DNA from: Aristolochia californica
Taxonomy: Eukaryota > Streptophyta > Magnoliopsida > Piperales > Aristolochiaceae
Direction of reading: 5' to 3'
DNA: 64,000 bases
Assembly (NCBI GenBank): GCA_029961685.1
Contig: JARWKL010000014.1
Location: 21,214,452 to 21,278,451, forward strand
The notes below the pieces were generated by a model. It made no database searches and was not told the DNA's origin. It saw only the letters and a list, made by a program, of their open reading frames with translations. Each line of letters begins with the position of its first letter. Positions within the stretch are counted from its first letter, which is position 1. The position numbers and the translations under genes are program-made. Below, one piece after another: positions 1 to 10,770 of the stretch.

Positions 1-26
1 CCAAAACGTGGACCAAATGCAGTACC

Positions 27-932
27 CTATGTTTTGTTGTTCCAAAATGGTTTTCGGTGTAAAGACTCTTTTAGAACTCTCTGTTTGTGTTCCAGAGCTC
101 TGGCATAATTCATTGCTGAGTCCAAATCTGTCGGACCCAGTAATTCCACTTCCAATCTAATCGCCTCTGTCAATCCAGCATTAAAAATCTGAACATGTAG
201 GTGAGGAGGAACAAATTCACTAGCTCGGGCCAACCTTTCTTGGAACAGTTTTTGGTAAACTTCTAAGGTTTCTGTTTGTTTATAGTTGATCAATTCCCCC
301 ATTGGGTTGCTGCTAGCAGGAGGTCCAAACCTCAACTGGCAAGCATGTTTAAAGTGCAGCCAATCCTGAGTGGAATGGACATTTCGGTAGTGATGGAACC
401 ACATGAGCGCTTCATTGAGCAGGTGGTAGGCGGCCAAAGTAACCTTGTCCATTTCCACCATTTGTTGATGATAGAAGAATTGTTCACATTTCGTGAACCA
501 CAGTAAGGGATCTTTAGAGCCATCATATGTAGGAAAGTTAAGTTTAAAGTACCTTGGAACAGTGGATGGTCCTTGTGCGTGAGTAGCCATGGGAACCAGT
601 GGTTGGTGCAGGGGTGGATTTGGTGGTGGCGTGAATTGTTGTTGATGTACTGGTTGTTGTTGAAAATTGGTGGCTGGTGGTGGCGTTGGTGTTTGAAGTG
701 CAGCAAGTTGCCGGATCACTGTTTGGAGAGATGATTCCAGCGTATGTAATGTATTATTGATATGAGAAATTTCTGTACCTTGAAGAGTGGATCGTTGTTG
801 AAGTTCTAAAAGTACTTGACGTATGTCCTCTGGAGAAGAGGAATCACCGAGGGTGGACCTGTCTGATATCACGTTGTTAGGATCCTCACGAGCCATGGAT
901 CTTGTCACCCTCCTCTCTTCTCTTCCTTCCAT
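27..932 (-). pseudogene. gag: gag of gypsy A, truncated by a nonsense codon
   Basis: This reads for 301 codons from an ATG inside the LTR. It encodes the structural Gag of a gypsy element. The N-terminus has the basic RRVTRSMARED stretch, then a Gln-rich coiled-coil-like part, a Pro-rich linker, and a retrotrans_gag-type helical core with FPTYDGSKDPLLWF and FGPPASSNP around residues 130-210. At 27-29 a CAG of the G copy is TAG, so the zinc knuckle is cut off. The primer-binding site is translated as part of the ORF. Otherwise it is close to the intact 406-codon Gag of element G. Confidence 0.88.
863..871 (-). other. Primer-binding site of gypsy A (degenerate)
   Basis: The minus strand reads TGATATCAG three bases inside the LTR edge. 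The canonical plant initiator tRNA-Met site begins TGGTATCAG, so one base is changed. It lies inside the gag reading frame. Confidence 0.7.
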
Positions 933-1268
933 TACCTTGCTTGACGTTGAGATGGAATGAGGGATTGATGGATATTGAATTTCGGAAAGGAGAATTGGGG
1001 AAAAATGGGAGAGAGCTTGAAGGAGCTCTTGACCTGTTTATCTAATTTACTCTAGCTATAGTAGACTCAATTCATATCTCTCATTACCCTAGCCGTCCCC
1101 TTCAATAGGGTTGAGGACTTCCAAAACACTAAAGACCCCTTGGGTCAATGGTTCAAACCAATAAATGCTAAACCAACCCAAACCAAAAACAATTACATGG
1201 AAATTGAAAAACACATTCATTAATTCCTACGCCTATTGGTAACTCGTGATGCTATAGAGTCCATAACA
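875..1268 (-). repeat. 5' LTR of gypsy A
   Basis: The LTR is bounded by TG at 875 and CA at 1268 and is 394 bp long. It is homologous to the 411-bp LTRs of G; the main length difference is a 17-bp duplicated AAACC-type motif present in G. The gag start codon (930-932, minus) and about 19 gag codons lie inside it. Confidence 0.9.
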
Positions 1269-1653
1269 CATTTACCCTTTGTAGTTCCTTTTGAACTTCA
1301 ACAATTGAATTTTGTTTTTACGTTGAAGTATCCCATGAGCTTAAGATAAATTTCTTCCAAGTATCTTGATTTGCCTTTCAATCTTCTCTAAATATTTTCT
1401 CTATCTCTCGGTTTGTGTTGGAGTTTGGATTAAGGCCTAATCGGTTGCATCTACCTTCTTCTCTTTGTTTTTAAGAATACAAGAGGAGTTGAGTGATGGC
1501 TTGATGTTATTCTCACTTGCTAAAGGCACAATTTTTTTGATAATTTGGTGCTTGCTCTCGTGAAAGAAATTGGTTCTTGTTCTCTTTTTTGGTGACTGAT
1601 TTTACATTGAGTAATTGTTCTATGAAGAAGGCCCCTTCCTTTGACCTCCACAT
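1269..1653 (+). other. Leader of copia B
   Basis: There is no gene here. The stretch aligns in reverse with 28630-29030 of copia L, between its primer-binding site and gag. It is AT-rich with several short upstream ATGs and forms the transcribed untranslated leader. Confidence 0.75.
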
Positions 1654-2613
1654 TTGAATTCCCTCAACATGGAGAGTGGACACAATAGTAATAAGAGTGA
1701 TATATTCCGTATTACTACAATTCCACTTAGAGGTCTCTCCAATTACATGAACTGGTCACAATCGGTTCGGAGGGTTCTTATTACTCGTGACCTCTTAAGC
1801 CACGTTATTAAATTTTCTCCTTTGATTGATGAAGAAGATGAGACCTACCGCAAGTGGGTTAAGCATGATAACATGGTGATAAGTTGGCTCATCAATAGCA
1901 TGGAAGAGCATGTGGCCAACAATGTGGTCCACTTGGAAACTGCCAAGGACTTATGAGACACTTGTGCTAAGCTTTACTCAAGTACTGCGTCATTACAGAA
2001 AATATATGATGGCTTACAAAATATGCTACATATGAGACATGGAGATAATATTCATGAATTTTTAGCACGGTTTCAAGGCCTTCTCCAAGAATGGAAACTA
2101 CCTCAGCCATACTCCACTGACATTTGCCATTCAAGAATGACAATGAGAAGCTTTGGCAGCAGCTATTTGCTTATCAAATATTAAACCTTACATTGAGGTG
2201 GCCAAAACTTAGCTTCTAAGTTCTTCCACTCTTCCATCCTTTGATGACATTAGTGCTACATTACTTCTGATACCAGATCCTTCCCCTCCTTCTCCTATTG
2301 ATACCCCATCGGCAAGCGGGGTCCATCTTCCTCATACCGAGGACGGGGCAGAAATATAAGAAGGGGTGGAACTATGAGAGGGGCAGAAAATAGAGGTGGT
2401 AAAACGGGTCCGAATTCTTCCTGTACTGAGCCTCGAATTGGCACTTATTGTGGTAGTCAGAACCACCTTGTGGCAACATGCTGGAAACTTCATGGCAAGC
2501 CTGATTGGGCAACAACTAACCCAGTCTTTGTTAGCATTGAGAAACATGAAGATAAGGGTGAATCATCCTCCGAAAATGTGATTCTTACTGCTGAAGACTA
2601 TGTTGCATTTTAG
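1654..2613 (+). pseudogene. gag: gag of copia B, broken
   Basis: The likely start is the second Met (1669), matching copy L at 28600. The N-terminal block contains TTIPLRGLSNYMNWSQSVRR, a Gag signature of this copia family. A stop at about 1954 and later frameshifts split the frame. The zinc knuckle near 2440-2490 reads GTYCGSQNHLVATCW: the first Cys of the CX2CX4HX4C motif, kept in copy L, is replaced by Gly, so zinc binding should be lost. Confidence 0.85.
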
Positions 2614-2616
2614 AAA

Positions 2617-5600
2617 ATGAAGTCTTTAATGGAATCATCTATTCCCTCATCATCTACTACTGCCACTACTATTGCCTTAGGTATGCTTTCTTCCTCTTCT
2701 TCCTCTTCCTCTTGGATCTTCGACTCTGGGGCCTCCGAACATCTATTAGGTAAAAAACACTTGTTGCAGTCCTTGTCTCCTTGTTATTCTCAGAAATTCG
2801 TTACTGTTGCTAATGGTACCCAAACCAAGGTCCTTGGCAAAGGTTCCTCTTCTCTTAGCTCATCTATTCCCCTTCAAGATGTTTTGTTTGTCCTTCAATT
2901 TCCTTTTAAATTTTCTCTCGGTTAGTCAATTAACCAAACATTTAAATTGCTCTATCACCTTCTCAACGTCTTCTTGTATATTTCAAGATCTCACTACGAA
3001 GCAGGTGATTGGTGGCGGCCATGAAAAGGGGGGTTTGTACTACTTCACTCTTCCACCATTAGCTGCATTATCATCCACTACATCCGAGGCGCAACTTTGG
3101 CACAATCGACTTGGTCATCCGTCTACCCCTTCACTTCATTCTTTGCTTCAGTCCTTAGAAGAACTTTCTAATTTTAGTTGTGAGGTTTGTCAATTAACTA
3201 AACATATTAGAAATACATATTCTCCTCGTGTTACCACTACAAGTATTGCTCCTTTTGAGCTAATACATTCTGATGTATGGGGACCGTTATGTGTCTCAAA
3301 TATTTTCCAAGTTAAATATTTTATCATTTCTGTTGATGATTTTACTCCAGTGACTTGGTTATATTTATTTAAAGAGCGTTCAAAAATTCTTCCTTTGTTT
3401 TAAAATTTTCATGTTATGGTCTTGACACAATTTGGGAAGAAAATTCAAATCCTTAGATCTGATAATGTTAAGGAATACATGTTTCATGAATTCAAATCAT
3501 TTTGTGAGAGTAATGGGCTTTTTCATCAAACATCATGTGCATATACTCCTCAACAAAATGGTGTTGCTGAAAGGAAGAATCGTCATCTTCTTGAAGTTGC
3601 TCGGGGCCTCCTCTACTCATGAAGGTACCCTATTTCTATTGGCCTCATGCTATACTTACAGCATGCTTTCTTTTGAATAGGTTACCTTCATCAGTCCTTC
3701 ACCATAAAACTCCTTACTCTATGTTATTTAATGGTGAAGATCATTTTTCTCTTCCTTTGAAAGTGTTTGGATGCACGTGTTTTGTTCAGGTTACATCCCC
3801 ACATAAAAATAAACTTGATCCTTTGTCTATGAGGTGCATTTTTTTGGGGTACTCGCGCACCCAGAAAGGTTATGTCTGTTACAATCCTACCCTTCAGAGG
3901 ATGTTTATCTCTAGGGATGTGACCTTTTTTTAGGACACCTCCTTCTACTCCCATGATGCTCCTCCAAGATGGACTTGTCCTTCTGCTACTCCTTGTTTGC
4001 TTGTGCCTTTTTATCTTGAAGTTAACCCATCCCCTGATGCACCGATCGTACCTTCACCTGTGGTGTTTTCGGATCCACTAGAGGTAAGTCCTTCTCCTCC
4101 AATGTATGGGCCTGAATTTGATACTCAGCCTATTTCTTTAAGAAAGGAACGTCGTTCTTGTACTACTTTGCATCCTATCTCAAATTTTATGTCTCACCAT
4201 CGCTTGTCTTTCGAGTGTTTTCAATTCCTTACGTCTCTTTCTTCTACTTCAATTCCACTGTCTTATTAGGAGGCTCTGAGGCATCCAGGATGGAAGGTGG
4301 CTATGGATGAAGAAATGCACGCCTTATACGAAAATCAAACCTGGTCCTTAACATGTCTCCCGAAAAGTAAAAGACCGGTTGGTTGTAGATGGTTTTTTTT
4401 GGTAAAACATAATCCGGATGGATCGGTTGATCGTCTTAAAGCTTGACTCATTGCTAAGGGCTATATGCACTGCTATGGGATAGATTATGAGGAGACCATC
4501 TCTCCTGTTGCAAAATTGATTTTGGTCCGCATCATCTTGTCTATTGCTGCTAACTCATCATGGCCCGTCTATTAATTGGATGTTAAAAATACTTTTATAA
4601 ATGGTGATATATGTGAGGAAATTTATATGGTCCAACCACCTGGTTATGTGGTTGAGGGGGAGTCAGTATGCCGGTTAAAAAAATCTTTATATGGGCTTAA
4701 GCAGTCCCCTCAGGCGTGGTTTGATAAATTTAGTCAAACACTTCTACGGTTTGGTTTTCATCGGTGCTCGGTTGATCATCCCGTATATTATAAAGATACG
4801 GTCAAAGGGAAAATATTATTGGCCGTATATGTGGATGATATTATCTTAACCGGTGATGATGCTTTGAGCATACAAATGGTGAAGAAGAGGATATGCCAGG
4901 AATTCAAGACTAAAGACCTTGGTATGCTTAAATATATTTTGGGTGTAGAAGTTCTTCAATCCAAACATGGGATAATATTATCTCAAAGGAAATATGTCTT
5001 GGATCTCCTTGAAGAAACAAGAATGAAGGGTTGTAGACCAGTTGACACACCTATGGATAAAAATGTAAAATTATGTGCCACATATGAAGAAGATATTGAT
5101 ATTGGCAAATATCAAAGACTCGTGGGAAAACTAATTTATATCACGCTAACTAGGCCAGACATTTCATATGCTATAAGTGTGGTGAGTCAATTCATGTACA
5201 AACCACAAATTACCCATTGGTAGGCTTTAGAGAGAATATTACGTTACCTAAAAGGAGCTCCAGGAAGAGGATTGATGTATAAAAAACATGGGCACTTCAA
5301 CATTGAAGGCTTCTCAGATGCAGACTGTGCTGGATCACCTGATGATAGAAAATCTACATCAGGATATTGTACTCTGGTTGGAGGAAACTTGGCAAAATGT
5401 GGTTGCAAGATCTTGTTCCGAAGCCGAATACAGAGCTATGGCCCATACCGTTAGTGAACTTTTATGGTTAGGACCCTTCTTACCGAACTAGGTTTTTATT
5501 AAAAATGGTCCATGGGTCTGCATTGTGATAATCAAGTAGCCATTCATATTACTTCAAATCCAGTTTTTCATAAAAGAACTAAACATATTGAGGTGGATTG

Positions 5601-5763
5601 TCATTTTATACGGGAGAAATTTCAAGCAGGAATAATCTCTCTCCAACATGTGTCATCTCAAGAGCAAGTAGCTGATATTCTCACTAAACCCGTTACATCC
5701 AAAATCCTATCATTTATATGTGGCAAACTAGGTATTTTTTATGTTTTTTATCCTCCAGCTTGA
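2617..5763 (+). pseudogene. pol: pol of copia B, broken
   Basis: The protease motif FDSGASEHLL lies near 2720-2750. The pre-integrase HNRLGHPSTPSLHSL lies near 3100-3150. The integrase core has HSDVWGP, then RSDNVKEY and QQNGVAERKNRH (about 3260-3590), so the D-D-E residues are visible. RT has VKNTFINGDICEEIYM and the active site YVDDIILTGDD (about 4580-4860). RNase H follows with FSDADCAGSPDDRKSTSGY and [15 protein letters not shown]. At least seven frame breaks or stops (for example near 2923, 3401, 3621, 3931, 4267, 4444 and 5221) inactivate it. Confidence 0.92.
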
Positions 5764-5770
5764 GGGGGAG

Positions 5771-6155
5771 TGTTGGAAGATGGGCTCAAGCCCACAAGCT
5801 TAAGGCAAGAAACTCACACGTCAAAGGAGTTGCACATGTGTGAATTATGATACTTCACTTAAAGATGGCATAGAGGTGTATATATGTGTTCTTTTTATGT
5901 CTTTTATATCAACAAGTTGTAGCCCTAAGGGATTGTAAAGACTATAAATAAAGGCATTGGTTAAGAGGTAGAGCATTGAAGCACTCTCCTCTCTTTCCAA
6001 AAATTCGTCCAACCCTCATTTTCACTTTGATGCAAACCTCTTTTACCTTAATCCAACTTCTCTCCTTCCACGTCCTTCTTCTTCTCCTCTCCTTCTCTCT
6101 TCTTCTTCTTCTTCCTCGTTGATCTAAACTTCCTTTCATGAGATCCTAAATTCCA
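5771..6155 (+). repeat. 3' LTR of copia B
   Basis: It starts with TGTTGGAAGATGGGCTC directly after the polypurine run and aligns base by base with the LTRs of copia L in reverse. The right end is inferred at CA 6155, because the ends of L read TTCTACA where B reads TTCCACC. The right boundary is uncertain by a few bases. Confidence 0.85.
5943..5950 (+). promoter_or_regulatory. TATA box in the LTR of copia B
   Basis: TATAAATA lies at this position. The same box is conserved in both LTRs of copia L (reverse, 24350-24357 and 29730-29737), which marks the U3/R side of the promoter. Confidence 0.65.
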
Positions 6156-7735
6156 CCACCGATATTGAAACTCCATTACTGTTAGGCTTTCCTGACATTA
6201 CCGGATGACTTAAAAACCTAGTTTACATAACACCTTGCCTTGCACCTAGGAAAAAAGATCCAGAACCTTCGGCTTTTAGGATCGCTTCAAAAGCATGATC
6301 CTCAATAGATGATGAAGTTTACGCAGAATATAATACTTTTGGTCACCAACCTATTTATTATGTTCAAGGGGAAAAACCCTCCTCTAGTAAACAAAAAGAG
6401 CAACAAGACAATAAGCTAGAGGTATGGGACTCTGACGAAGTTGCAATAGAAACTACCAAGACAACAGATTACTATGCTAATGATAAAAAGGTAGATGATC
6501 TTGGTAAAAGATTCAGAATGCTTCAAGGTAGTAACCAACATGAAGCAAAAACTTCAAGGGTACGAGATACCCACATGGAAGACAACTTTTGAGACAATTT
6601 CTGCGATCGAACAACGAATAACTCTCAAAAAAGAGAAAGTTTCTCCCACTCCAAAATATCATTGGGATGACAAAGGTATTCGACAAAATACACAAATGTC
6701 GATCTGTCACATGCTACTAAGGGACACCAATCCATAGATAGCATAAACCCTTTTGGATTTTACCTCAACTTGGATTGCCCCAAGGATGGAGAAAAAATCC
6801 TTAAAGAATGGGAAAGGAGCATGAACAATGCTACAAATATGCATGAATCTTGGGATAAAGATTCTGCATTTAATTTCTTTGCCCATGCTTTACAGGGTAA
6901 CGTAGCTCATTGATGGGACAACCTTCTTGAGGACCAAAAAAGAGCTACTTCAACATCTATAGTCTCTATACTAAAAGGATTAGTGGCTAAGATATCAAAA
7001 AAAATTCTAGGAATACATCCAACCCTAGAAGCTCACAATGAGAGTACTAAACAAAGAAAACGTTTAGAAACTCTTCAAAAATTAAACAAATTAAAAATAT
7101 GTAACATTTTTTTATGAGAAGTACTATTGCGAATTTGCAAGTTACTTCTATAAACTACAAAAAGATGATCATAAACCTTATCTGCCCATATTTTATTCAA
7201 AATGGCTAGAACCTTTTGCAAATGTAGCTGACAAAGACTACATAATAAAATATTGGCAAAATAACCTAGCATATAGTACTTTAACCATGGATAATTTCCT
7301 AAATTTTGATACTCTACGAAGAAGACACAGGTTTGTTCAAGACATGTTGGCAAATCTTTGTAAAGCCCAAAGACTACAAAAGAAAAGTAGAAAGGCATAT
7401 AAACAAATATTATGTTGTTCCAACCAGAACAACAATGTAGGGGCTTGTGTTTGTAAAACCAACTCCCCTAAGCAAAGAAAATATCCTAAGAAATTTCAAA
7501 AGAAAAAATTTAGGATACAAAAAAGCTCAAAAACTAAGTATACCCCCGAAAGAGATACTTTAGAAAAAGAACAAACTCTGGCCCTACCACATCCAGTAAA
7601 GGGTCAAATGCATACTGCCCAATGGAGAAACCCCCAAGCAAATGCAAGTGCTGGATATGCCATAAAGAGGGACATTTCACTCGCAATTGTCCAAATGATA
7701 AGAAAAAATAGTAGTACAATACTTACATGATACTT
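6156..7735 (+). pseudogene. Endogenous pararetrovirus, capsid-like part
   Basis: This is the first section of a decayed caulimovirid-like polyprotein. Frames change several times. The clearest region (7287-7730) is Lys-rich and leads to a CCHC zinc knuckle, CWICHKEGHFTRNCP, near 7650-7695. A basic stretch followed by one CX2CX4HX4C knuckle is characteristic of Caulimoviridae capsid proteins. The upstream part (6300-7000) is acidic then mixed, and any movement-protein assignment is only guesswork. It is too broken to express. Its left flank is the LTR of copia B. Confidence 0.7.
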
Positions 7736-7739
7736 GCCA

Positions 7740-8550
7740 AAGAAAAAGGATTGGAAATCATCCAACATGATGGAATCCAGTCGGACGATGAAGTTTATGA
7801 GCTTCATCTTGAATCTGAGTCTTCCATCTTGAAAAGCTTAGAAAATATGTCGGACTCTTTAGGCACCTTCTCTAAATGAGTATCCGTATAAATGCAGAGC
7901 ATGTAGCTTCTGGAAATTCATATATCATGGTCATGCTTAAGCCACCCAGATATATCAAATCCCATATACACACTCTAGTAGATACAAGAATTTCATATTG
8001 CATAGCCAGAAAAAATTTACTTCACACAAATTTATGGAAATCACTTGAAGTACCCCTTCAAGTAACAGTTGGCTCAGGAGAAAATATTTTGCTTCATGCA
8101 GAAGCCAGAAACATTCATCTTGGCATTGGAGGTGAAAAATTTATGATCCAATAACTCATTAGTTTAGGACCTCACATAAACACAGGACCAGATTTAGTCC
8201 TCTGAAATGAATGGCTCATGTTCCACGCCCCTCTAGAACAAACACCAGCCTACTTTAAACTTCGTTGTCGTACTCGATGTGAAATAGATAATTCTGATGT
8301 ATTTGTCTATGCAGTAAAGCCCCCCGAAGCCTTTGCCATTTCTGTTAATGGAGACGCCCTCCATCAGGTATTCAAAAACATGCAGCAAGCGTGGTGATGA
8401 AGTGCCCCCCTGGAATCTCTCCTCCTCGCAGAGTCCTATGAATCAGAAGTTCAGCAGCTTCTGGATTCTACTTGTTCTGAGAAACCATTAGAATGGTAGA
8501 ATAAACAAAAACCATATGCTGACCTTGAACTTCTTGATCCTGAAAAATAA
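7740..8550 (+). pseudogene. Endogenous pararetrovirus, protease-like part
   Basis: It directly follows the zinc knuckle. An aspartic protease-like segment (7876-8154) carries HTLVDTRISYCIARKNLL; the expected catalytic D-T/S-G has Gly replaced by Arg. The frame continues with GPDLVL, a stop and NEWL, which resembles the C-terminal part of retroviral-type proteases. Stops occur near 8153, 8205 and 8397. Its position between capsid and RT fits the pararetroviral polyprotein order. Confidence 0.65.
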
Positions 8551-8554
8551 ATTT

Positions 8555-9103
8555 AATAAAAAACCTATGGTTTAGACTCCTTCTGATGTTGAAGAGATTT
8601 CAACACAGATAAATGACTTGCTAACTCTAGGATTAATCCGTGCAAGTTATTCTCCACATACTTTTCCTACTTTCCTTGTTCGGAATTATGTAGAGATAAA
8701 ACGTGGAAAATCTAGAATGGTCATTAATTATAAAAAAGTTAATGAAGCCACAAAAATGGATGGCTACTATCTTTCTAAAAAAGAAAGGTTAACAACCGCT
8801 ATAAGAGGAAAACAATGGTTTTCTAAATTTGATTGCAAATCAGAGTTTTGGCAGATTCGTCTAACCGAAAGAGCTATTCCCCTTACTGCATTCAATTTTC
8901 CTTTAGGACATTATGAGTGGCTTGTTATGCCCTTCGGGTTGAAACAAGCACCCAATATCTAAAGAATGGACAATATCCTCAAACCATTCTTTAAATTTTG
9001 CTTAGTTTTTGTGGATGACATCTTAGTTTTCTCTGTAACCAAAGATCAACATAAAGAGAAATTACTTAAGGTATTAAATGCCTTAAAAAAATGTTGAGAT
9101 AGC
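8555..9103 (+). pseudogene. Endogenous pararetrovirus, reverse transcriptase 5' part
   Basis: RT motifs are clear: RGKSRMVINYKKVNEATK, KFDCKSEFWQIRLTE, GHYEWLVMPFGLKQAP and FCLVFVDDILVFS. The combination FDCKS...GHYEW...MPFGLKQAP is typical of Caulimoviridae rather than Metaviridae. A stop near 8960 breaks the frame. The gene is interrupted at 9104 by gypsy C and resumes at 14427 with the RT C-terminus. Confidence 0.85.
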
Positions 9104-9553
9104 TGTTATGGACTCCATAGCATCACGAGTTATCCATAGGCATAGGAATTAAATTATGTCAATTTACTTTTCATGTAATTTCAATTCAGTTTGGTTTACT
9201 TTATTTGGTTTGGTTTAATTTGGGTTGGTTCAGTGTAATGTGGCGTGAACCACTTGACCTAATGGGTCATCTTTGTATTTTTGTCCTCAACCCTATTTAG
9301 GGGGACGTGAAGGAAAAGAGAGGCAAGTATTGAGAAAATTATATTTTACAGGTTTGATTCTCCCTCAGAGGTCAAGGTCGGATTCTCCCTTTGAGGTCCA
9401 AGGTTGAGCTTCCTCCAAAGCTCCTTCATTCTAAATTGAGTTCCACCATTACTCCTTCAAGAAACAAGGTTTCTCTTCCAACGTCTAGATCAACCATGGA
9501 GGGAAGAGTGGAAAGAAGGGTGACTCGATCCATGGCAAGGGAAGAACCTAACA
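9104..9553 (+). repeat. 5' LTR of gypsy C
   Basis: It runs from TGTTATGGACTCC to CCTAACA and is 450 bp. It includes the probable gag start (9496) and an in-frame upstream ATG at 9391. The next three bases and the primer-binding site continue the same frame. Confidence 0.95.
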
Positions 9554-10770
9554 TCTTGGTATCAGCCATGTCCACCCTTGGGGATTGCTCTTCCCCTGAT
9601 GATTTGAGACAGTTAGTGGAAGATAATAGGCAAAGGACAGATAACCAGGCTCATGCCCTGGAAGAGGTGCGTCAAACAACCTCTGATTTGCGTGAGGCAA
9701 TAAAATCAATGGATGCTACCATCCAAGCTCTCCTTCGGCGACAAGAGGACCATGATACACGAGCCCAACCTCCAGCTGCCTACTCTCCACCGGCCGAACA
9801 CCATCCATTCCACCCACCACTTCCCCCACAACCACCAATGCGTCAACATCATTCCCATCTGGGGCTTGCCGTTCAAGGACCAAACACTCTGCCCAGGTAT
9901 TTAAAACTTGACTTTCCTACGTATGATGGGTCTAAGGACCCTTTGATTTGGTTAGCCAAGTGTGATCAGTTCTTTTACCATAAAAAAACACATGCGGATG
10001 AGAAAGTGTATTTGGCCGCCTACCACATGCTCGATGAAGCGCTTCTATGGTACCACCAATTCCGAAATGACCAAGTGGTTCAGGATTGGGCAACTTTTAG
10101 ACAGTCTTGCATGATGAGATTTGGTCCTCCTGCTAGTAGCAATCCATTGGGCGAATTAATCAATTACAAACAAACTAGAACACTAGAGGTGTACCAAAAG
10201 ACCTTCCAGGAAAGGTTAGCCCGAGCAAACTAGTTTGTTAGCCACACACAGTATGTTCATATTTTTACTGTTGGTTTGACAGAAGCTCTGCATTTAGAAG
10301 TTGAATTACATGCTCCTACAGATTTAGACCACGCTATGAATTTAGCTAGAGCAATTGAGCACAAGCAGCGTGTTCTAAAGGAGTCACTGGTCAGAAAACC
10401 AGCTTGGCCAGGAAGACACAATGCCTCTGCGCCAAACCATTCCTATGGACCTCCAAGATTTAGAGACAGTGCAGCCCCATGCCCAGACATCTCTAATTCA
10501 GCTCCACCTGCTCCTTACTTCAAAAAACTTACTAGACAGGAAATGGAGCAGAGAAAGGCCAAGGGCCTCTGTTTTAATTGTGATGAACAATATGTTTTTG
10601 GTCACCACTGCAAACGATTATTTAGTATATGTCTGTGGGAGGATGGAGACGAAATACCACAAGAGGAAGAATTTGTGGAAACTGACCACGAAGATCCAGA
10701 GATTTCCCTTCATGCTATGACTGGTCTACGCAGTGCAAGCACAATGCAGGTTAAAGCCCAATTACATCAT
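9496..10770 (+). pseudogene. gag: gag of gypsy C
   Basis: I place the start at the ATG at 9496 inside the LTR because it is matched by ATG in A and G and has a good plant context (aaccATGg). The frame is also open and conserved upstream to 9391, so a longer start is possible. The N-terminus is MEGRVERRVTRSMAREEPN. The helical core has FPTYDGSKDPLIWLAKCDQF and FGPPASSNP. A stop at 10231-10233 splits it; the same frame continues to the knuckle CFNCDEQYVFGHHCKRLF (about 10570-10625). There is no separating stop before pol, so Gag-Pol is one polyprotein. Confidence 0.9.
9557..9565 (+). other. Primer-binding site of gypsy C
   Basis: TGGTATCAG lies three bases after the LTR and complements the 3' end of plant initiator tRNA-Met. 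Only about nine bases match. It is translated inside gag as part of ILVSAMST. Confidence 0.85.

Larger units (their letters stand above)
1..1268 (-). mobile_element. Ty3/gypsy element A, 5' end only
   Basis: The minus strand reads 5' LTR (875-1268), a degenerate primer-binding site (863-871) and gag, then leaves the window. Sequence and layout match the complete element G (31398-36613) almost line by line, so this is the same small chromodomain gypsy family. The DNA right of the LTR (from 1269, cattt) matches the leader of copia L near 29028 in reverse. A is therefore inserted in the leader of copia B. Its 3' half, and so its other target duplication, lies outside the window. Confidence 0.9.
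1269..6155 (+). mobile_element. Ty1/copia element B, lacking its 5' end
   Basis: Domain order gag, protease, integrase, reverse transcriptase, RNase H, polypurine tract (about 5760-5770) and 3' LTR (5771-6155) is that of Ty1/copia. It is the same family as the complete minus-strand copy L (24139-29909). The 5' LTR and most of the leader lie left of the inserted gypsy A, outside the window. Many stops and frameshifts make it a non-coding relic. Confidence 0.92.

Noticed and set aside
1654..5763. Copia B as a possibly active element
   Set aside because: Numerous stops and frameshifts, and a lost zinc-finger Cys; the 5' end is interrupted by gypsy A.
6120..6165. A target duplication proving that copia B inserted into the pararetrovirus
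   Set aside because: The left end of B is outside the window and the right LTR edge is uncertain by a few bases, so no duplication can be shown.
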